A stretch of 64,000 bases of DNA from Shimia sp. R10_1 (GCF_017744095.1 NZ_JAGHQX010000008.1:124001-188000), one strand, 5' to 3'. Shown: positions 1 through 9,334, counted from the stretch's first letter. Translations and numbers: made by a program. The notes: a model not told the origin generated them from the letters alone.

Positions 1-415
1 CAGATTTGAGGTTTGGAGGCAGCGCGGCGCGCAGTTTTTCAAGCGCTTGCGGGCGCCCCGTCACCAGAATGACCACATCCCCAAGGCGCGCCCAGGGCAA
101 GACGCAGTGTTGCAGGCAGAATTCAGGCGCGAGCAGCGAGGTCAGGGCACCTGCTGGCGGTGTTCTGTTCAGATCAATCTGGCGCAGGTCATGCCGCTCT
201 GCCAGCAAGGCGCGCATATCCGGCTCTGAAATCCAGCCGCGGGCCGTGAGAATTTCGGGCAAAGTGGCGTTCCATTGTGCCTCGCACCTCAAAGCATAAA
301 ACACCTGCCACGGGGTTATGATGTCTTTCTCAAGGAGGGTTCTTGCAAGCGGCAGGCGCGCGCTGTGACGCGTGAGTGGTGGTGCCGGGAGTTTGTGCAG
401 TCTCGCGCCTGCCAT
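1..415 (-). CDS. N-terminal fragment of a large protein with a GspE/MshEN-like domain, probably a family 2 glycosyltransferase (partial)
   Basis: An open frame runs leftward from an ATG at 415 off the window edge, giving 138 residues without a stop. The translation starts MAGARLHKLPAPPL and continues through a region (LLEKDIITPWQVFYALR, then LPEILTARGWISEPDM) with the spacing typical of the N-terminal domain of type II secretion ATPases (MshEN/GSPII_E_N). In Rhodobacterales this domain also heads membrane-bound family 2 glycosyltransferases of the polysaccharide-synthase type, which is my preferred reading. The catalytic part lies outside the window, so the enzyme class is inference. The Shine-Dalgarno sequence is weak (GTGGGCAAG before the ATG). 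The gene is divergent from nothing nearby: carA, 150 bases to the right, reads toward it on the same strand and ends in a terminator. Confidence 0.5.
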   Translation of the reverse strand, partial: MAGARLHKLPAPPLTRHSARLPLARTLLEKDIITPWQVFYALRCEAQWNATLPEILTARGWISEPDMRALLAERHDLRQIDLNRTPPAGALTSLLAPEFCLQHCVLPWARLGDVVILVTGRPQALEKLRAALPPNLKS

Positions 416-507
416 CTTGCCCACTTAACCTTCGGTTGTCTTGGTTAGGGTGCGCCGGTATGGTTAACGCTTCGTTAATTTTGCTGCGATAGGCTCTGAA
501 AATAAGG

Positions 508-538
508 AAAACCCGACCTGTGAGGCAGGCCGGGTTTT
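508..538 (-). terminator. Rho-independent terminator after carA
   Basis: A 13-base stem (AAAACCCGGCCTG on the minus strand) with a 5-base loop closes on CAGGTCGGGTTTT, with one G-U pair when read on the minus strand. The run TTTTCCTTATTTT follows. On the plus strand the same position is an A/C mismatch, so the structure suits carA transcripts. Confidence 0.75.
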
Positions 539-566
539 GGTGTTTTCAGCTTGTTGCCCTAGGCGT

Positions 567-1733
567 TTAGGCGCGGGCGGCCATAGCGGCGGCGAAGTTC
601 TCAAACAAGTAAAAGCTGTCTTGAGGGCCGGGGCTGGCTTCTGGGTGGTGCTGCACGGAGAAGACCGGGCGATCGGCCAAACGGATTCCACAGTTGGAGC
701 CATCAAACAGCGATACATGGCTTTCCACCACACCCTCTGGCAGGGTTTGCGCATCCACTGCAAAGCCGTGGTTCATGGAGGTGATTTCCACCTTGCCGGT
801 GTCATGGTCTTTCACAGGGTGGTTTGCCCCGTGGTGGCCGTGGTTCATTTTTACGGTCTTTGCGCCAAGCGCCAAGGCGAGCATCTGGTGGCCCAAGCAA
901 ATGCCAAAGACAGGGATGTCGGCTTTCAGCACCTCTTGGATCATTGGCACAGCATATGCGCCTGTGGCCGCCGGATCGCCGGGGCCGTTGGACAGAAAGA
1001 CGCCGTCTGGGTTGTGTGCGAGCACCTCTTCGGCGGTTGCGGTGGCGGGCAGGACGGTGACATCACAGCCCACAGACGCGAGGCAGCGCAGGATGTTGCG
1101 TTTTGCGCCAAAGTCCACAGCAACCACTTTGTGTTTGGGTGCGGTCTGGGTCGGGTAGCCATCGGGCCATGCCCAGCGCATTTCGTCCCAGCGGTAGCTT
1201 TGTGCGCAGGTCACTTCTTTGGCCAGGTCCAGACCTTCCAGACCGGAGAAGGCGCGGGCTTTGGCGACCAGGGCTTCGGTGTCGAAGTTGCCGTCTGGAT
1301 CATGTGCCAGTGCGACGTGTGGGGCGCCTTGCTGGCGGATGGCGCGGGTCAGGCGACGGGTGTCGATGCCGCCGATGGCGATGCGCCCACGTGCTGCCAG
1401 CCAGTTGGACAGCGTGTCCACCGAACGCCAGTTTGAAGGCGCGGTGGGGTCCCATTTCACCACCATGCCTTCGGCCACCGGATCGCCGGTTTCATCATCT
1501 TCGGGGGTCACACCGGTGTTGCCGATGTGCGGGAAGGTGAAGGTCACGATTTGGCCCGCATAAGACGGATCTGTCATGATTTCCTGATAGCCGGTCATTG
1601 CGGTGTTGAAGCACAGCTCGGCGACGGTTTCGCCGGTGGCCCCAAAGCCACGTCCGTAAAACAGGGTGCCATCCGCAAGAGCGAGGCAGGCGGTCGGGTG
1701 ATCTGGGGTTGGTGCGGTCTGTGAGGCGGTCAT
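567..1733 (-). CDS. carA: Carbamoyl-phosphate synthase small (glutaminase) subunit
   Basis: Class I glutamine amidotransferase subunit that hydrolyses glutamine and channels ammonia to CarB for carbamoyl phosphate, feeding arginine and pyrimidine synthesis. The protein has 388 residues, usual for CarA. The N-terminal half is the CarA-specific domain (GTLFYGRGFGATGET, then AMTGYQEIMTDPSYAGQ). The C-terminal half is the amidotransferase with nucleophile Cys near residue 279 in FGICLGHQ, and the His/Glu pair in QHHPEASPGP near 363 and 365. The start at 1733 (MTASQTAP) is chosen over one seven codons upstream because GGAGA sits about 8 bases before it. carB is not adjacent. The gene is divergent from yqeY across 184 bases. 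Confidence 0.97.
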   Translation of the reverse strand: MTASQTAPTPDHPTACLALADGTLFYGRGFGATGETVAELCFNTAMTGYQEIMTDPSYAGQIVTFTFPHIGNTGVTPEDDETGDPVAEGMVVKWDPTAPSNWRSVDTLSNWLAARGRIAIGGIDTRRLTRAIRQQGAPHVALAHDPDGNFDTEALVAKARAFSGLEGLDLAKEVTCAQSYRWDEMRWAWPDGYPTQTAPKHKVVAVDFGAKRNILRCLASVGCDVTVLPATATAEEVLAHNPDGVFLSNGPGDPAATGAYAVPMIQEVLKADIPVFGICLGHQMLALALGAKTVKMNHGHHGANHPVKDHDTGKVEITSMNHGFAVDAQTLPEGVVESHVSLFDGSNCGIRLADRPVFSVQHHPEASPGPQDSFYLFENFAAAMAARA

Positions 1734-1917
1734 GGGCGAGTCTCCGGCTGGCAAATTGGCCGATGCATATGTCGGCGCAGGGCGGGCGTCAAGCCATTCT
1801 GTGGTGAGGTGGAGCCCTTGTTTTTAGGGGGTTTGCGCAGGCGACACCGGCTGTTGCGAGTCAGTTTACGTTTCTGTAAGGTCGCAGGCTTGTGTTTGAC
1901 AGCAATTGGCAAGATGA

Positions 1918-2385
1918 ATGGCACTCAGAGACGACATCAATAGCGCATTGAAACAAGCAATGCGTGACCGAGCCGCTGACCGGCTTTCGACATTGCGCCT
2001 GATTATGGCCGCGATCAAAGATCGTGACATCGCAGCGCGGGGCGAAGGCGAAGACAGCGCCGGTGTGGGCGACGGAGAAATCCTGTCGATCCTGGCCAAA
2101 ATGGTCAAGCAACGCCAAGAAAGCGCGCGCACCTATGAAGAGGGTGGGCGTCTGGACTTGGCAGAGCGGGAACTGGGCGAAATCCCGGTGATCGAAGAAT
2201 TTTTGCCCAAGCAGTTGAGTGAGGATGAAATCACCGCTGCAATCACGGCTGCCATGGGCGAGGTTGGCGCTGAGTCGATCCGCGACATGGGCAAAGTGAT
2301 GGGCGCGCTCAAGGCAAAATACACGGGCCAGATGGACTTTGGCAAAGTGGGCCCAATGGTAAAGGACCAGCTGAGCAACAGCTGA
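1918..2385 (+). CDS. GatB/YqeY domain protein
   Basis: A 155-residue protein of the YqeY family, which resembles the C-terminal tRNA-binding domain of the amidotransferase subunit GatB. The stand-alone protein has no settled role. The family pattern is clear: N-terminal LRDDINSALKQAMR and RLSTLRLIMAAIKDRD, a central EEGGRLDLAERELGEIPVIEEFLP, and a C-terminal DMGKVMGALKAKYTGQMD. Length matches the family. The ATG at 1918 agrees with the conserved N-terminus but has no convincing Shine-Dalgarno sequence (preceding bases GGCAAGATGA). The gene is divergently placed with carA, and YqeY genes commonly lie near carA in this order. Confidence 0.93.
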   Translation: MALRDDINSALKQAMRDRAADRLSTLRLIMAAIKDRDIAARGEGEDSAGVGDGEILSILAKMVKQRQESARTYEEGGRLDLAERELGEIPVIEEFLPKQLSEDEITAAITAAMGEVGAESIRDMGKVMGALKAKYTGQMDFGKVGPMVKDQLSNS

Positions 2386-2418
2386 TCCCTGTAATGTGTT
2401 TCGCTAAGTCAGGTTGGC

Positions 2419-3213
2419 TTAGCTGCGAGGCCAGAGCATCGGGAACCAGTCTTCCCGGAGTTTCTGGCCTTCTTGCATGTCGTGGCCCGGGAACGGCGGG
2501 GACGTGCGGCCCGGACGCTCTACATAGCGGGCGTCATCTCCCAGCAGACGCAGAGAGAAGGCACGGCGGCGTGAGGTCGCGGTGTTGCCGCGTGCGCCAT
2601 GCAGAATGTGGTAGTTAAACGCCACAGCGTCGCCCGGCGCCATTTCCCATTCCAGCACACGCATGCCTTCGGCATCCGGGTCCGGGATCGGCATATAGTC
2701 GTCCTCATTTGGGAAGAAGCTTTCCTCAGAGACCCAGCGGGTGGGCAGAACAGGCTTTTCCCATTTGTGGCTGCCTGCCACCATGCGCAGGGTGGCGTCT
2801 TTCACCGGATCGAGCGGGGACCAGAAGCTGATGGTCTGGCTGCCTTCGACAAAATAGTAAGGGCCGTCGGTGTGCCATGGGGTGGCCATGGACGTGCCGG
2901 GCTCTTTCACAAGCACGTGGTCATGAAACATCTGCACCGTTTGCGATTTCATCAGTTTCGCGGCCACTTCGGCGGCCTCTGAGGTTTCAATAACCTCCTG
3001 AAACTCAGGGATGTTCTGCCAGTTGCAATAGTCATCAAAGAAGCGGCCGGATTCGCCTGCCTTTTCATTGTTGGAGGCATAGGGGCCGGGTGTTTCCATG
3101 TTGCGGGCCACGCCTGCGCGCAGGGTGTCCACGTGATCGGCAAAAAGCCCCCGGATCAGCACGACTCCGTCGCTTTGATATGTGTCGATGTCGGATTGCG
3201 TGATCTGCACCAT
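2419..3213 (-). CDS. Phytanoyl-CoA dioxygenase (PhyH) family Fe(II)/2-oxoglutarate oxygenase
   Basis: A 264-residue oxygenase expected to hydroxylate a small organic substrate or acyl chain using Fe(II), O2 and 2-oxoglutarate. The metal-binding facial triad is visible: HTD in PWHTDGPYYF near residues 113-115 and a distal His in YHILHGARGN near 204, followed by an arginine-rich strand (TSRRRAFSLRLLGDD) that usually binds 2-oxoglutarate. No signal peptide, so cytoplasmic. The start at 3213 (MVQITQSD) has AGGAGG six bases upstream; an in-frame ATG five codons earlier overlaps that site and is rejected. It lies 62 bases downstream of iclR on the same strand, so it may be co-transcribed with the regulator. 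The substrate cannot be read from the sequence. Confidence 0.88.
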   Translation of the reverse strand: MVQITQSDIDTYQSDGVVLIRGLFADHVDTLRAGVARNMETPGPYASNNEKAGESGRFFDDYCNWQNIPEFQEVIETSEAAEVAAKLMKSQTVQMFHDHVLVKEPGTSMATPWHTDGPYYFVEGSQTISFWSPLDPVKDATLRMVAGSHKWEKPVLPTRWVSEESFFPNEDDYMPIPDPDAEGMRVLEWEMAPGDAVAFNYHILHGARGNTATSRRRAFSLRLLGDDARYVERPGRTSPPFPGHDMQEGQKLREDWFPMLWPRS

Positions 3214-3275
3214 AGTGTGCCTCCTCATAGTTCAGCGCGCACGGTGGGGCAGCTGCCGGGGAGGGTCAAGAGGCA

Positions 3276-4103
3276 TTAGACCTGTATGGCGTGTAGGCGC
3301 AGAGCATTTGCAACTTCCAGAAGTTTTGGGGCCAGGTCATTTTCCATGCGCTCACGGGTGAGGAAAGGGGCAGGCCCGCCGAGATTAAGTGCGAGATCTG
3401 GGTTGGCGTCACCGGGGGTGGGGAAGGGCACGGCAATGGAGTGCACGCCTTCGTGCCAGTCGCCGTAGTTGCCATAAAACCCTTTCTCTGCGATCTGGCG
3501 TTCGGCATCCTTGATGCCCTCCAGAATGCCGGGCCAGCGTTCTGGGCCATGGTGCAGGGCGAGCGTTTCAAGGATTTCGGCGCGCTCTTCTGGCGGACAG
3601 CCTGCGATATAGGCGCGCCCCATGGCGGAGCGGGCCAGAGAGATGCGCGAGCCGACGCCAAGTTGCAGCGACATCATACCCTGTTCAGAGCGGGCGCAGG
3701 CGAGGTAGGTGACGGTGTGGTCATCGCGCGCGCCAAGGGCGACCTGCACCCCATCACCCGCGTAGTCAGCGAGGCGCTGCATGTGCTCTTTGGCAGCTTC
3801 GCGGATTGGCATGCTGCCGAGGCAGGCAAAGCCGAGGCTGAGCGCGGGCACGCCGATGCGGTAGCGGCCGGTTTGCTCATCATAGAGCAAATAGCCGGTT
3901 TGCAGCAATGTGTAGGTCAGCCGCGAGACGGTGGAATTGGGCAGGCCGGTGCGTTCGGCCAACTCGCGGTTTGACAGCCCCATGCGGTCACGGGGGCGGA
4001 AACAGCGCAGCACTTCGAGGCCGCGCGACAGCGCTGTCACAAACTGACGGTCTGCTTCTGGTGCTGGGCTGCTGTCGCTGTTTGCGAGGGAACGTTTTCT
4101 CAT
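3276..4103 (-). CDS. IclR-family transcriptional regulator
   Basis: A 275-residue regulator. The N-terminal winged helix-turn-helix (ALSRGLEVLRCF, LSNRELAERTGLPNSTVSRL, then TLLQTGYL) precedes the IclR effector domain (ISLARSAMGRAYIAG, then GFYGNYGDWHEGVHSIAVP). The effector of such proteins is often a substrate or acyl-CoA of the adjacent pathway. The gene sits between an acyl-CoA ligase gene (40 bases upstream, same strand) and a PhyH oxygenase gene. The 40-base spacer carries a palindrome whose relatives recur before maoC at 13.8 kb, so I infer it controls both halves of the beta-oxidation region and itself. Confidence 0.93.
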   Translation of the reverse strand: MRKRSLANSDSSPAPEADRQFVTALSRGLEVLRCFRPRDRMGLSNRELAERTGLPNSTVSRLTYTLLQTGYLLYDEQTGRYRIGVPALSLGFACLGSMPIREAAKEHMQRLADYAGDGVQVALGARDDHTVTYLACARSEQGMMSLQLGVGSRISLARSAMGRAYIAGCPPEERAEILETLALHHGPERWPGILEGIKDAERQIAEKGFYGNYGDWHEGVHSIAVPFPTPGDANPDLALNLGGPAPFLTRERMENDLAPKLLEVANALRLHAIQV

Positions 4104-4115
4104 GCAAATGACTCT

Positions 4116-4133
4116 ATTTCCGCATCGTGGAAT
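4116..4133. promoter_or_regulatory. Candidate IclR operator, copy 1
   Basis: The 18-mer ATTTCCGCATCGTGGAAT, with inverted ends ATTTCC/GGAAT, lies 12 bases before the iclR start. It matches 15 of 18 positions of the reverse complement of 13797-13814 (ATTTCCGCATTGCGAAAT), upstream of maoC. Sharing between two promoters of the same pathway points to a transcription-factor site; assignment to IclR is inference. Confidence 0.5.
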
Positions 4134-4143
4134 TTTCTATGCG

Positions 4144-5796
4144 TCATGTGAGATTTTTCCACAAGACTTTCCCAACGCCGGATTTTGGCAGAGCATCGAC
4201 AAATTCCACTATGGTGGGGCATTTGTAAGCGCTCATCTGGGTTTTGCACCACGCGATTATGCTGTCCTCAGTCAGCGTGTCTGCGGCTTCGGGCTTTGGC
4301 ACCACCACGGCTTTCACGCATTCGCCGCGCCGCGCATCTTTGGCGCCAATCACACAGGCTTCTGCAATGTCGGGATGGTGCAGCATGAGCATTTCGACCT
4401 CTGCGGGCCAGACTTTGAAACCGGCTGCGTTGACCATGCGTTTCACGCGATCCACCATGAAGAAATAGCCATCCTCATCACGATAGCCGATGTCGCCGGA
4501 GCGGAAGAAGGGCACGCCGTCGATCTCCACAAAGGCGGCTTTGGTGTCTTCTGGGCGTTGCCAGTAGCCGATGAAATTCTGTGGGGCGTGCATGACAATT
4601 TCGCCCACTTCGCCATGGGGCAACTCTGCGGTGCCGCCAATCTCCAGCACGCGGCTGTCGACTTCATAGATCGGCTGACCAAGGCATTGGCGTTTGGGGG
4701 CGTCCGTCGGGTTCACATGGGTGGCAGCCATGGTTTCCGAGAGGCCGTAGCCTTCGATATAGTCGAGCCCCGTCATATCCTTGAGCCTTTTGGCGATGGC
4801 ATCGGGCATCGCAGCGCCGCCGCCGCCAATCATTTTCAGCGTGGACAGATCATAAGTGTCAAAATCAGGGTCATTCACCAGATCAATGGCCATCGTGGCA
4901 ATGGAGCGCCAGCGTGAAATACCATAGCGCGCGATCAGCCCGGCCGCGAGCCTGCTCGACCAGCGCGGCAGGATCACATTGCGCCCGCCGGTGAGCACGG
5001 GGCTGGTCATGCCACCGACCATGCCGGTGACATGAAAGAATGGAAGAGCGGCCAGATGCACGGTGGTTTCGTCGGGTGGATTCCATTGCACGCTGGCATG
5101 GAGGGACGCCAGAAAACTGCGGTGGGTGTGCACACAGCCTTTCGGTTGGCCGGTGGTGCCAGAGCTGTAGGGGATGACAGCAAGGTCATCGGATGTTGTG
5201 GCGCGCGGCAAAGGCGTGTGGCCCGCATCCAGCGCAGTTTGAAAGCCGATGATGCCGAGGCGCTCGGCCTCCTGTTCAGACATGGCTTGCACGAGATTGT
5301 CTGGGATCAGGTCAAAATCGGGATCCCCCATGTCGGTCATCCGGGTGCCGATCAGGGTGCTGAGTGCGCCGCGGTTCAGTGCGGGCAGAATATGTTCAGA
5401 AAGCTCCAGCGCGCAGATGGCAATTTCGGCCCCTGTGTCTGCGACCAGATAGTCGATTTCTGCCTGTTTGTTCATGGGGTTCACGGGCACCACGGCACCG
5501 CCCGCGCGCAGGATGGCATAGAAGCTGATGATGTATTGCGGGCAATTCTGCGTATAAAGCAGAACACGCCCCCCTTTGCGGAGACCTGCGTTCTGCAAAT
5601 AGCCCGCCAGCGCCGAAACGCGCGCTGCGATGTCCTGATAGGTGTAGTCGGACCCATTGTAGGTGACGCCGATCCTATCGCCCCATTTGGCAACGGTTTC
5701 CTCCAGATGCACATCAATCGGCTGCTCCGGGCGATCAAATGTCCAGCGTTTGTCGGTGGGCCAGAAATCTGGGATGCGGGCATTTGGATGGGGCAT
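4144..5796 (-). CDS. AMP-forming acyl-CoA ligase (fatty-acid or dicarboxylate type; PimA-like)
   Basis: A 550-residue ANL-superfamily ligase that activates a carboxylic acid to its CoA thioester through an acyl-adenylate. Visible motifs are the P-loop (YSSGTTGQPKG), the A5 motif (EGYGLSETMAATH), the A7/A8 region (RSGDIGYRDEDGYFFMVDR) and the C-terminal catalytic lysine region (PKSGVGKVLWKNL). The start at 5796 (MPHPNARIPDFWP) is chosen because homologous N-termini begin near the PDFWPTDKRW segment; the upstream 35 codons look unrelated, though the nearest AGGAG lies about 16 bases away. Divergent from the hydratase/dehydrogenase gene. With the next genes it reproduces the content of the pim operon for dicarboxylic-acid degradation, so pimelate-like or medium-chain substrates are likely but unproven. 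Confidence 0.88.
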   Translation of the reverse strand: MPHPNARIPDFWPTDKRWTFDRPEQPIDVHLEETVAKWGDRIGVTYNGSDYTYQDIAARVSALAGYLQNAGLRKGGRVLLYTQNCPQYIISFYAILRAGGAVVPVNPMNKQAEIDYLVADTGAEIAICALELSEHILPALNRGALSTLIGTRMTDMGDPDFDLIPDNLVQAMSEQEAERLGIIGFQTALDAGHTPLPRATTSDDLAVIPYSSGTTGQPKGCVHTHRSFLASLHASVQWNPPDETTVHLAALPFFHVTGMVGGMTSPVLTGGRNVILPRWSSRLAAGLIARYGISRWRSIATMAIDLVNDPDFDTYDLSTLKMIGGGGAAMPDAIAKRLKDMTGLDYIEGYGLSETMAATHVNPTDAPKRQCLGQPIYEVDSRVLEIGGTAELPHGEVGEIVMHAPQNFIGYWQRPEDTKAAFVEIDGVPFFRSGDIGYRDEDGYFFMVDRVKRMVNAAGFKVWPAEVEMLMLHHPDIAEACVIGAKDARRGECVKAVVVPKPEAADTLTEDSIIAWCKTQMSAYKCPTIVEFVDALPKSGVGKVLWKNLT

Positions 5797-6054
5797 GTGC
5801 GTGTCCGGTTGGCTCCTCTGGGATGGCACTCTTGCACGGCAGCGTAGCGGCACCTTGGCATCTGTCATGAAGATTTTGGCCAAAGTCACGTCGCGTCGCA
5901 AATCCGGTGGTTTGGGCGAAACTGATTTTCACGGGCGCAATCGCGGCTCTACATTGGTTGCGAGGCAGCACGGGCAGTGCGCGTTTGATGCGCAGGTGTG
6001 CCTTGCTGTGGCGGCGTGTCGCCTGTTGGTTTGGCGGATCGAGGGAGGGTCCTG

Positions 6055-8139
6055 ATGAGCGAGAAAAAAGTCAGCGTAGAATTTGTGGATGATGTGGCTT
6101 TGATCTGCATTGACAACCCACCGGTGAATGCCAGCGGCATTGCGGTGCGCCAGGGTCTTGTGGATGCGTTGAAAGAGATTGATGCAGCAGGAAGCGTAAA
6201 GGCAATCGGGCTGTATTGTGCGGGGCGCACCTTTGTGGCTGGGGCGGACATCACCGAATTTGGCAAACCGCCGATGGCGCCGGGTCTGCCTGAGGTCTGC
6301 GATATTCTGGAAGCCAACGAGACACCGATTGTGGCGGCCATTCACGGCACCGCGTTGGGCGGAGGTCTGGAAACCGCGATGGGCTGTCACGCACGGGTGG
6401 CGGTGCCAAGCGCGAAGGTGGGTCTGCCCGAGGTGCTGCTGGGCATTCTGCCGGGCGCGGGCGGCACGCAACGTGCGCCGCGACTGGCGGGCATTCCCAA
6501 TGCGCTGGATCTGATCCTGTCTGGCCGCCATGTGCCTGCGGCGGAAGCGCATCAGATGGGTTTGATTGACCGGATTGATGACGGGGCGCCACGCGACGTT
6601 GCGCTGGCGGCAGCACGCGATGTGGTGCGCGGAACGCTGGCGACCCGGCGGACCTGTGATCTGACCACAACGCCGGATGAGGCCGCGATTGAAGCCACCG
6701 CGGCGATGGTTGCAAAGAAACATCCGCATCTGATGTCTCCGCAGAAATGTGTGGAAGCGGTGGCTGCCTCGACCGGGGACTTCAAGGAAGGTCTGGCGTT
6801 GGAACGGGCGGCCTTCATGACATGTGTGACCTCGCCGCAGTCTAAAGGGCTGATCCACGCCTTCTTTGGGGAACGTGCCGTGGCGAACATTCCCGAAAAG
6901 AAAGCGCAGGCGCGGGATGTGGCCGCAATTGGCGTGATTGGCGGCGGCACCATGGGGTCGGGTATTTCAACCTCTGCATTGATGGCGGGGCTGCCGGTCA
7001 CATTGGTGGAGGTCACGCAGGAAGCACTCGACAAAGGCGTGGCGACGATCACGGCCAATCTGGATGGTGCGGTGAAACGCGGTAAGATGAGCGGCGAGAA
7101 ACGCGATGCGGCGCTGGCGATGCTGACCGCCTCCACCACGCTTGAGAGCCTTGGCGAGGTCGATCTGGTGATTGAGGCCGTGTTTGAAAACATGGACGTC
7201 AAGAAAGAGATCTTTGGCAAGCTTGATGGCATCTGCAAGGAGGGGGCGATTTTGGCATCGAACACCTCCTACCTTGATATCAATGAGATTGCGGCGCAGA
7301 CCCGCCGGCCAAGCGATGTACTGGGCCTGCATTTCTTCTCACCCGCGCACATCATGAAGCTGCTTGAGGTGGTGGTGGGTGAGCACACCGCGCCTGAGGT
7401 TGTCGCAACAGGTTTCGCGCTGGCCAAGAAAATGCGCAAAGTGGGCGTGCGCGCGGGCGTGTGCGATGGTTTCATCGGCAACCGGATTTTGGGGCATTAT
7501 CTGAAGGCGGCGAGCTATCTGGTGCTGGATGGCGCACATCCCGATCAGGTGGACAAGGCGCTGGAGGGCTTTGGCTTTGCCATGGGGCCGCATCGCGTGG
7601 GCGATCTGGCGGGGCTGGACATCGGCTATATGACCCGCAAGCGGCTGGCGGCGACGCGGCCCGCCGAGGAGCGGTATGGTGGCGCGATTGCCGACCGGCT
7701 GAGCGAAAACGGCTGGAACGGGCGCAAGACGGGCAAGGGCTATTTTGTCTATGAGGGCCGCGAGACACTGGAGAACCCGGATCTGAACGGCATCATTGAG
7801 GAAGAGCGCGCCAAGGCGGGGATCACGCCGCGCAGCTTTAGCGACGACGAGATCGTGGAACGTTATATGACTGCGATGATTTCTGAGGCGGTGCGGGTGG
7901 TGGCCGATGGCATCGCGCTGCGGCCTGTGGATGTCGATGTGGTGTTTTTGATGGGCTATGGCTTCCCAAGGTTCCGCGGTGGGCCGCTGCATTATGCCGA
8001 CACCATTGGCGCGGCGGAGCTGGTGAAACGCATCGAAGCCTATGCGGCAGAGGATGCGCATTACTGGCAGGTGCCTGCGTTGCTGAAGCAAATGGCGACG
8101 GATGGCACGACCTTTGCGGATCTGAACAAGGGGAAGTGA
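6055..8139 (+). CDS. Bifunctional enoyl-CoA hydratase / 3-hydroxyacyl-CoA dehydrogenase (PimF/FadB-like)
   Basis: A 694-residue fusion performing the second and third steps of beta-oxidation. The N-terminal crotonase domain shows FVAGADITEFGKPP, a glycine-rich oxyanion region (GTALGGGLETAMG) and GLPEVLLGILPGAGGTQR. The dehydrogenase begins near residue 300 with the NAD-binding GVIGGGTMGSGIS and includes HFFSPAHIMKLLEVV and two C-terminal 3HCDH domains. The start at 6055 follows GAGGGAGGGT with good spacing. The stop is four bases before the first acyl-CoA dehydrogenase gene, indicating one operon. The domain order is that of PimF and peroxisomal-type multifunctional enzymes; no thiolase partner is adjacent on this strand, the thiolase being at 12.0-13.2 kb. 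Confidence 0.95.
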   Translation: MSEKKVSVEFVDDVALICIDNPPVNASGIAVRQGLVDALKEIDAAGSVKAIGLYCAGRTFVAGADITEFGKPPMAPGLPEVCDILEANETPIVAAIHGTALGGGLETAMGCHARVAVPSAKVGLPEVLLGILPGAGGTQRAPRLAGIPNALDLILSGRHVPAAEAHQMGLIDRIDDGAPRDVALAAARDVVRGTLATRRTCDLTTTPDEAAIEATAAMVAKKHPHLMSPQKCVEAVAASTGDFKEGLALERAAFMTCVTSPQSKGLIHAFFGERAVANIPEKKAQARDVAAIGVIGGGTMGSGISTSALMAGLPVTLVEVTQEALDKGVATITANLDGAVKRGKMSGEKRDAALAMLTASTTLESLGEVDLVIEAVFENMDVKKEIFGKLDGICKEGAILASNTSYLDINEIAAQTRRPSDVLGLHFFSPAHIMKLLEVVVGEHTAPEVVATGFALAKKMRKVGVRAGVCDGFIGNRILGHYLKAASYLVLDGAHPDQVDKALEGFGFAMGPHRVGDLAGLDIGYMTRKRLAATRPAEERYGGAIADRLSENGWNGRKTGKGYFVYEGRETLENPDLNGIIEEERAKAGITPRSFSDDEIVERYMTAMISEAVRVVADGIALRPVDVDVVFLMGYGFPRFRGGPLHYADTIGAAELVKRIEAYAAEDAHYWQVPALLKQMATDGTTFADLNKGK

Positions 8140-8143
8140 CGCG

Positions 8144-9331
8144 ATGGATCTGAGCTATTCCAAAGAGGAACTGGCGTTTCGCGATGAGGTGCGGGCGTTC
8201 CTTGCTGAGAAGCTGCCGAAAGAGATTTCGGATGCTGTGCGCGCGGGCGGAGAGCTGACCAAGGCGATGATGGAGGAGTGGCACGCCCTTCTGAATGCGC
8301 GGGGCTGGCTGGCGACAATCTGGCCCAAAGACTTTGGTGGGCCGGGATGGAGTCCTGTGCAGAAGCACATTTTTGAAGAAGAATGCTGTCGTGCCTATGC
8401 GCCGCGCATTGTGCCGTTTGGGCTGAATATGCTGGGGCCTGTGCTGATCGAATTTGGCTCCAAAGCGCAGCAGGATCACTATTTGCCGCGGATTTTGGAT
8501 GGCACCGACTGGTGGTGTCAGGGGTACTCGGAACCGGGCGCGGGGTCAGACCTTGCGAGCCTGAAAACCCGTGCGGAGCGGGATGGGGATCACTGGGTGA
8601 TCAATGGGCAGAAAACCTGGACCACACTAGGTCAGCACGCCGATTGGATTTTCTGTCTGTGTCGCACGGATCCTGAGGCCAAGCCGCAGGCGGGGATCAG
8701 CTTCATCCTTGTGGACATGGCGACACCCGGTATTGAGCTGCGCCCGATCAAGTTGATTGAGGGCGGTCACGAGGTGAATGAGATTTTCTTCACCGACGTG
8801 CGGGTGCCGATTGGCAATCTGGTGGGCGAAGAGAACAAAGGCTGGACCATTGCCAAGTTCCTGCTGACCCATGAGCGGACCGGGATTGCGGGGGTTGGTT
8901 TTTCCATACAGGCTCTTGAGGAGGTGAAGGCGATTGCCCGCAAGACCATGCGGGGTGGGCGACCCTTGATCGAAGACCCGCTGTTTGCGGCGCGGATCGC
9001 GCAGGCGGAGATTGATCTGGAGGCGATGAAAATCACCAATTTGCGCATGTTGTTCAAAGCACAGGCGCAGGGTGCGCCAGGGCCGGAAACCTCGCTTTTG
9101 AAAATCAAAGGCACGGTGATCAATCAGGAGCTCAGAGACCTCGCCCGCCGCGCGCTGGGCCCGGCGGCGGCCCCGTTCCCCGGCCATGTGGGTGAGGGCA
9201 ATCTGATGTTTGGCCCGCCCGATACCGAGCACAATGCGGCGCGGTATTTCAACAATCGCAAGACTTCGATCTTTGGCGGATCCAACGAGATCCAGCGCAA
9301 TATTGTGACCAAAACCATGCTGGAGCTCTGA
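8144..9331 (+). CDS. Acyl-CoA dehydrogenase, PimC-like large subunit
   Basis: A 395-residue flavin acyl-CoA dehydrogenase for the first beta-oxidation step. Typical segments are WWCQGYSEPGAGSDLASL, the FAD/substrate region VINGQKTWTTLGQHADWIF, and the C-terminal FGGSNEIQRNIV. The run GGHEVNEIFFTDVRVP and the N-terminus MDLSYSKEELAFRDEV resemble what I recall of the large subunit of pimeloyl-CoA dehydrogenase. It is separated by four bases from the upstream gene and three from the next, which encodes a second, shorter dehydrogenase. Such pairs often form heteromeric enzymes acting on bulky or dicarboxylic acyl-CoAs. Confidence 0.93.
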   Translation: MDLSYSKEELAFRDEVRAFLAEKLPKEISDAVRAGGELTKAMMEEWHALLNARGWLATIWPKDFGGPGWSPVQKHIFEEECCRAYAPRIVPFGLNMLGPVLIEFGSKAQQDHYLPRILDGTDWWCQGYSEPGAGSDLASLKTRAERDGDHWVINGQKTWTTLGQHADWIFCLCRTDPEAKPQAGISFILVDMATPGIELRPIKLIEGGHEVNEIFFTDVRVPIGNLVGEENKGWTIAKFLLTHERTGIAGVGFSIQALEEVKAIARKTMRGGRPLIEDPLFAARIAQAEIDLEAMKITNLRMLFKAQAQGAPGPETSLLKIKGTVINQELRDLARRALGPAAAPFPGHVGEGNLMFGPPDTEHNAARYFNNRKTSIFGGSNEIQRNIVTKTMLEL

Positions 9332-9334
9332 GAG

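Noticed and set aside
4102-5847. Two 271-codon plus-strand frames opposite the acyl-CoA ligase gene
   Set aside because: Histidine- and glycine-rich shadows of a clear minus-strand enzyme gene.
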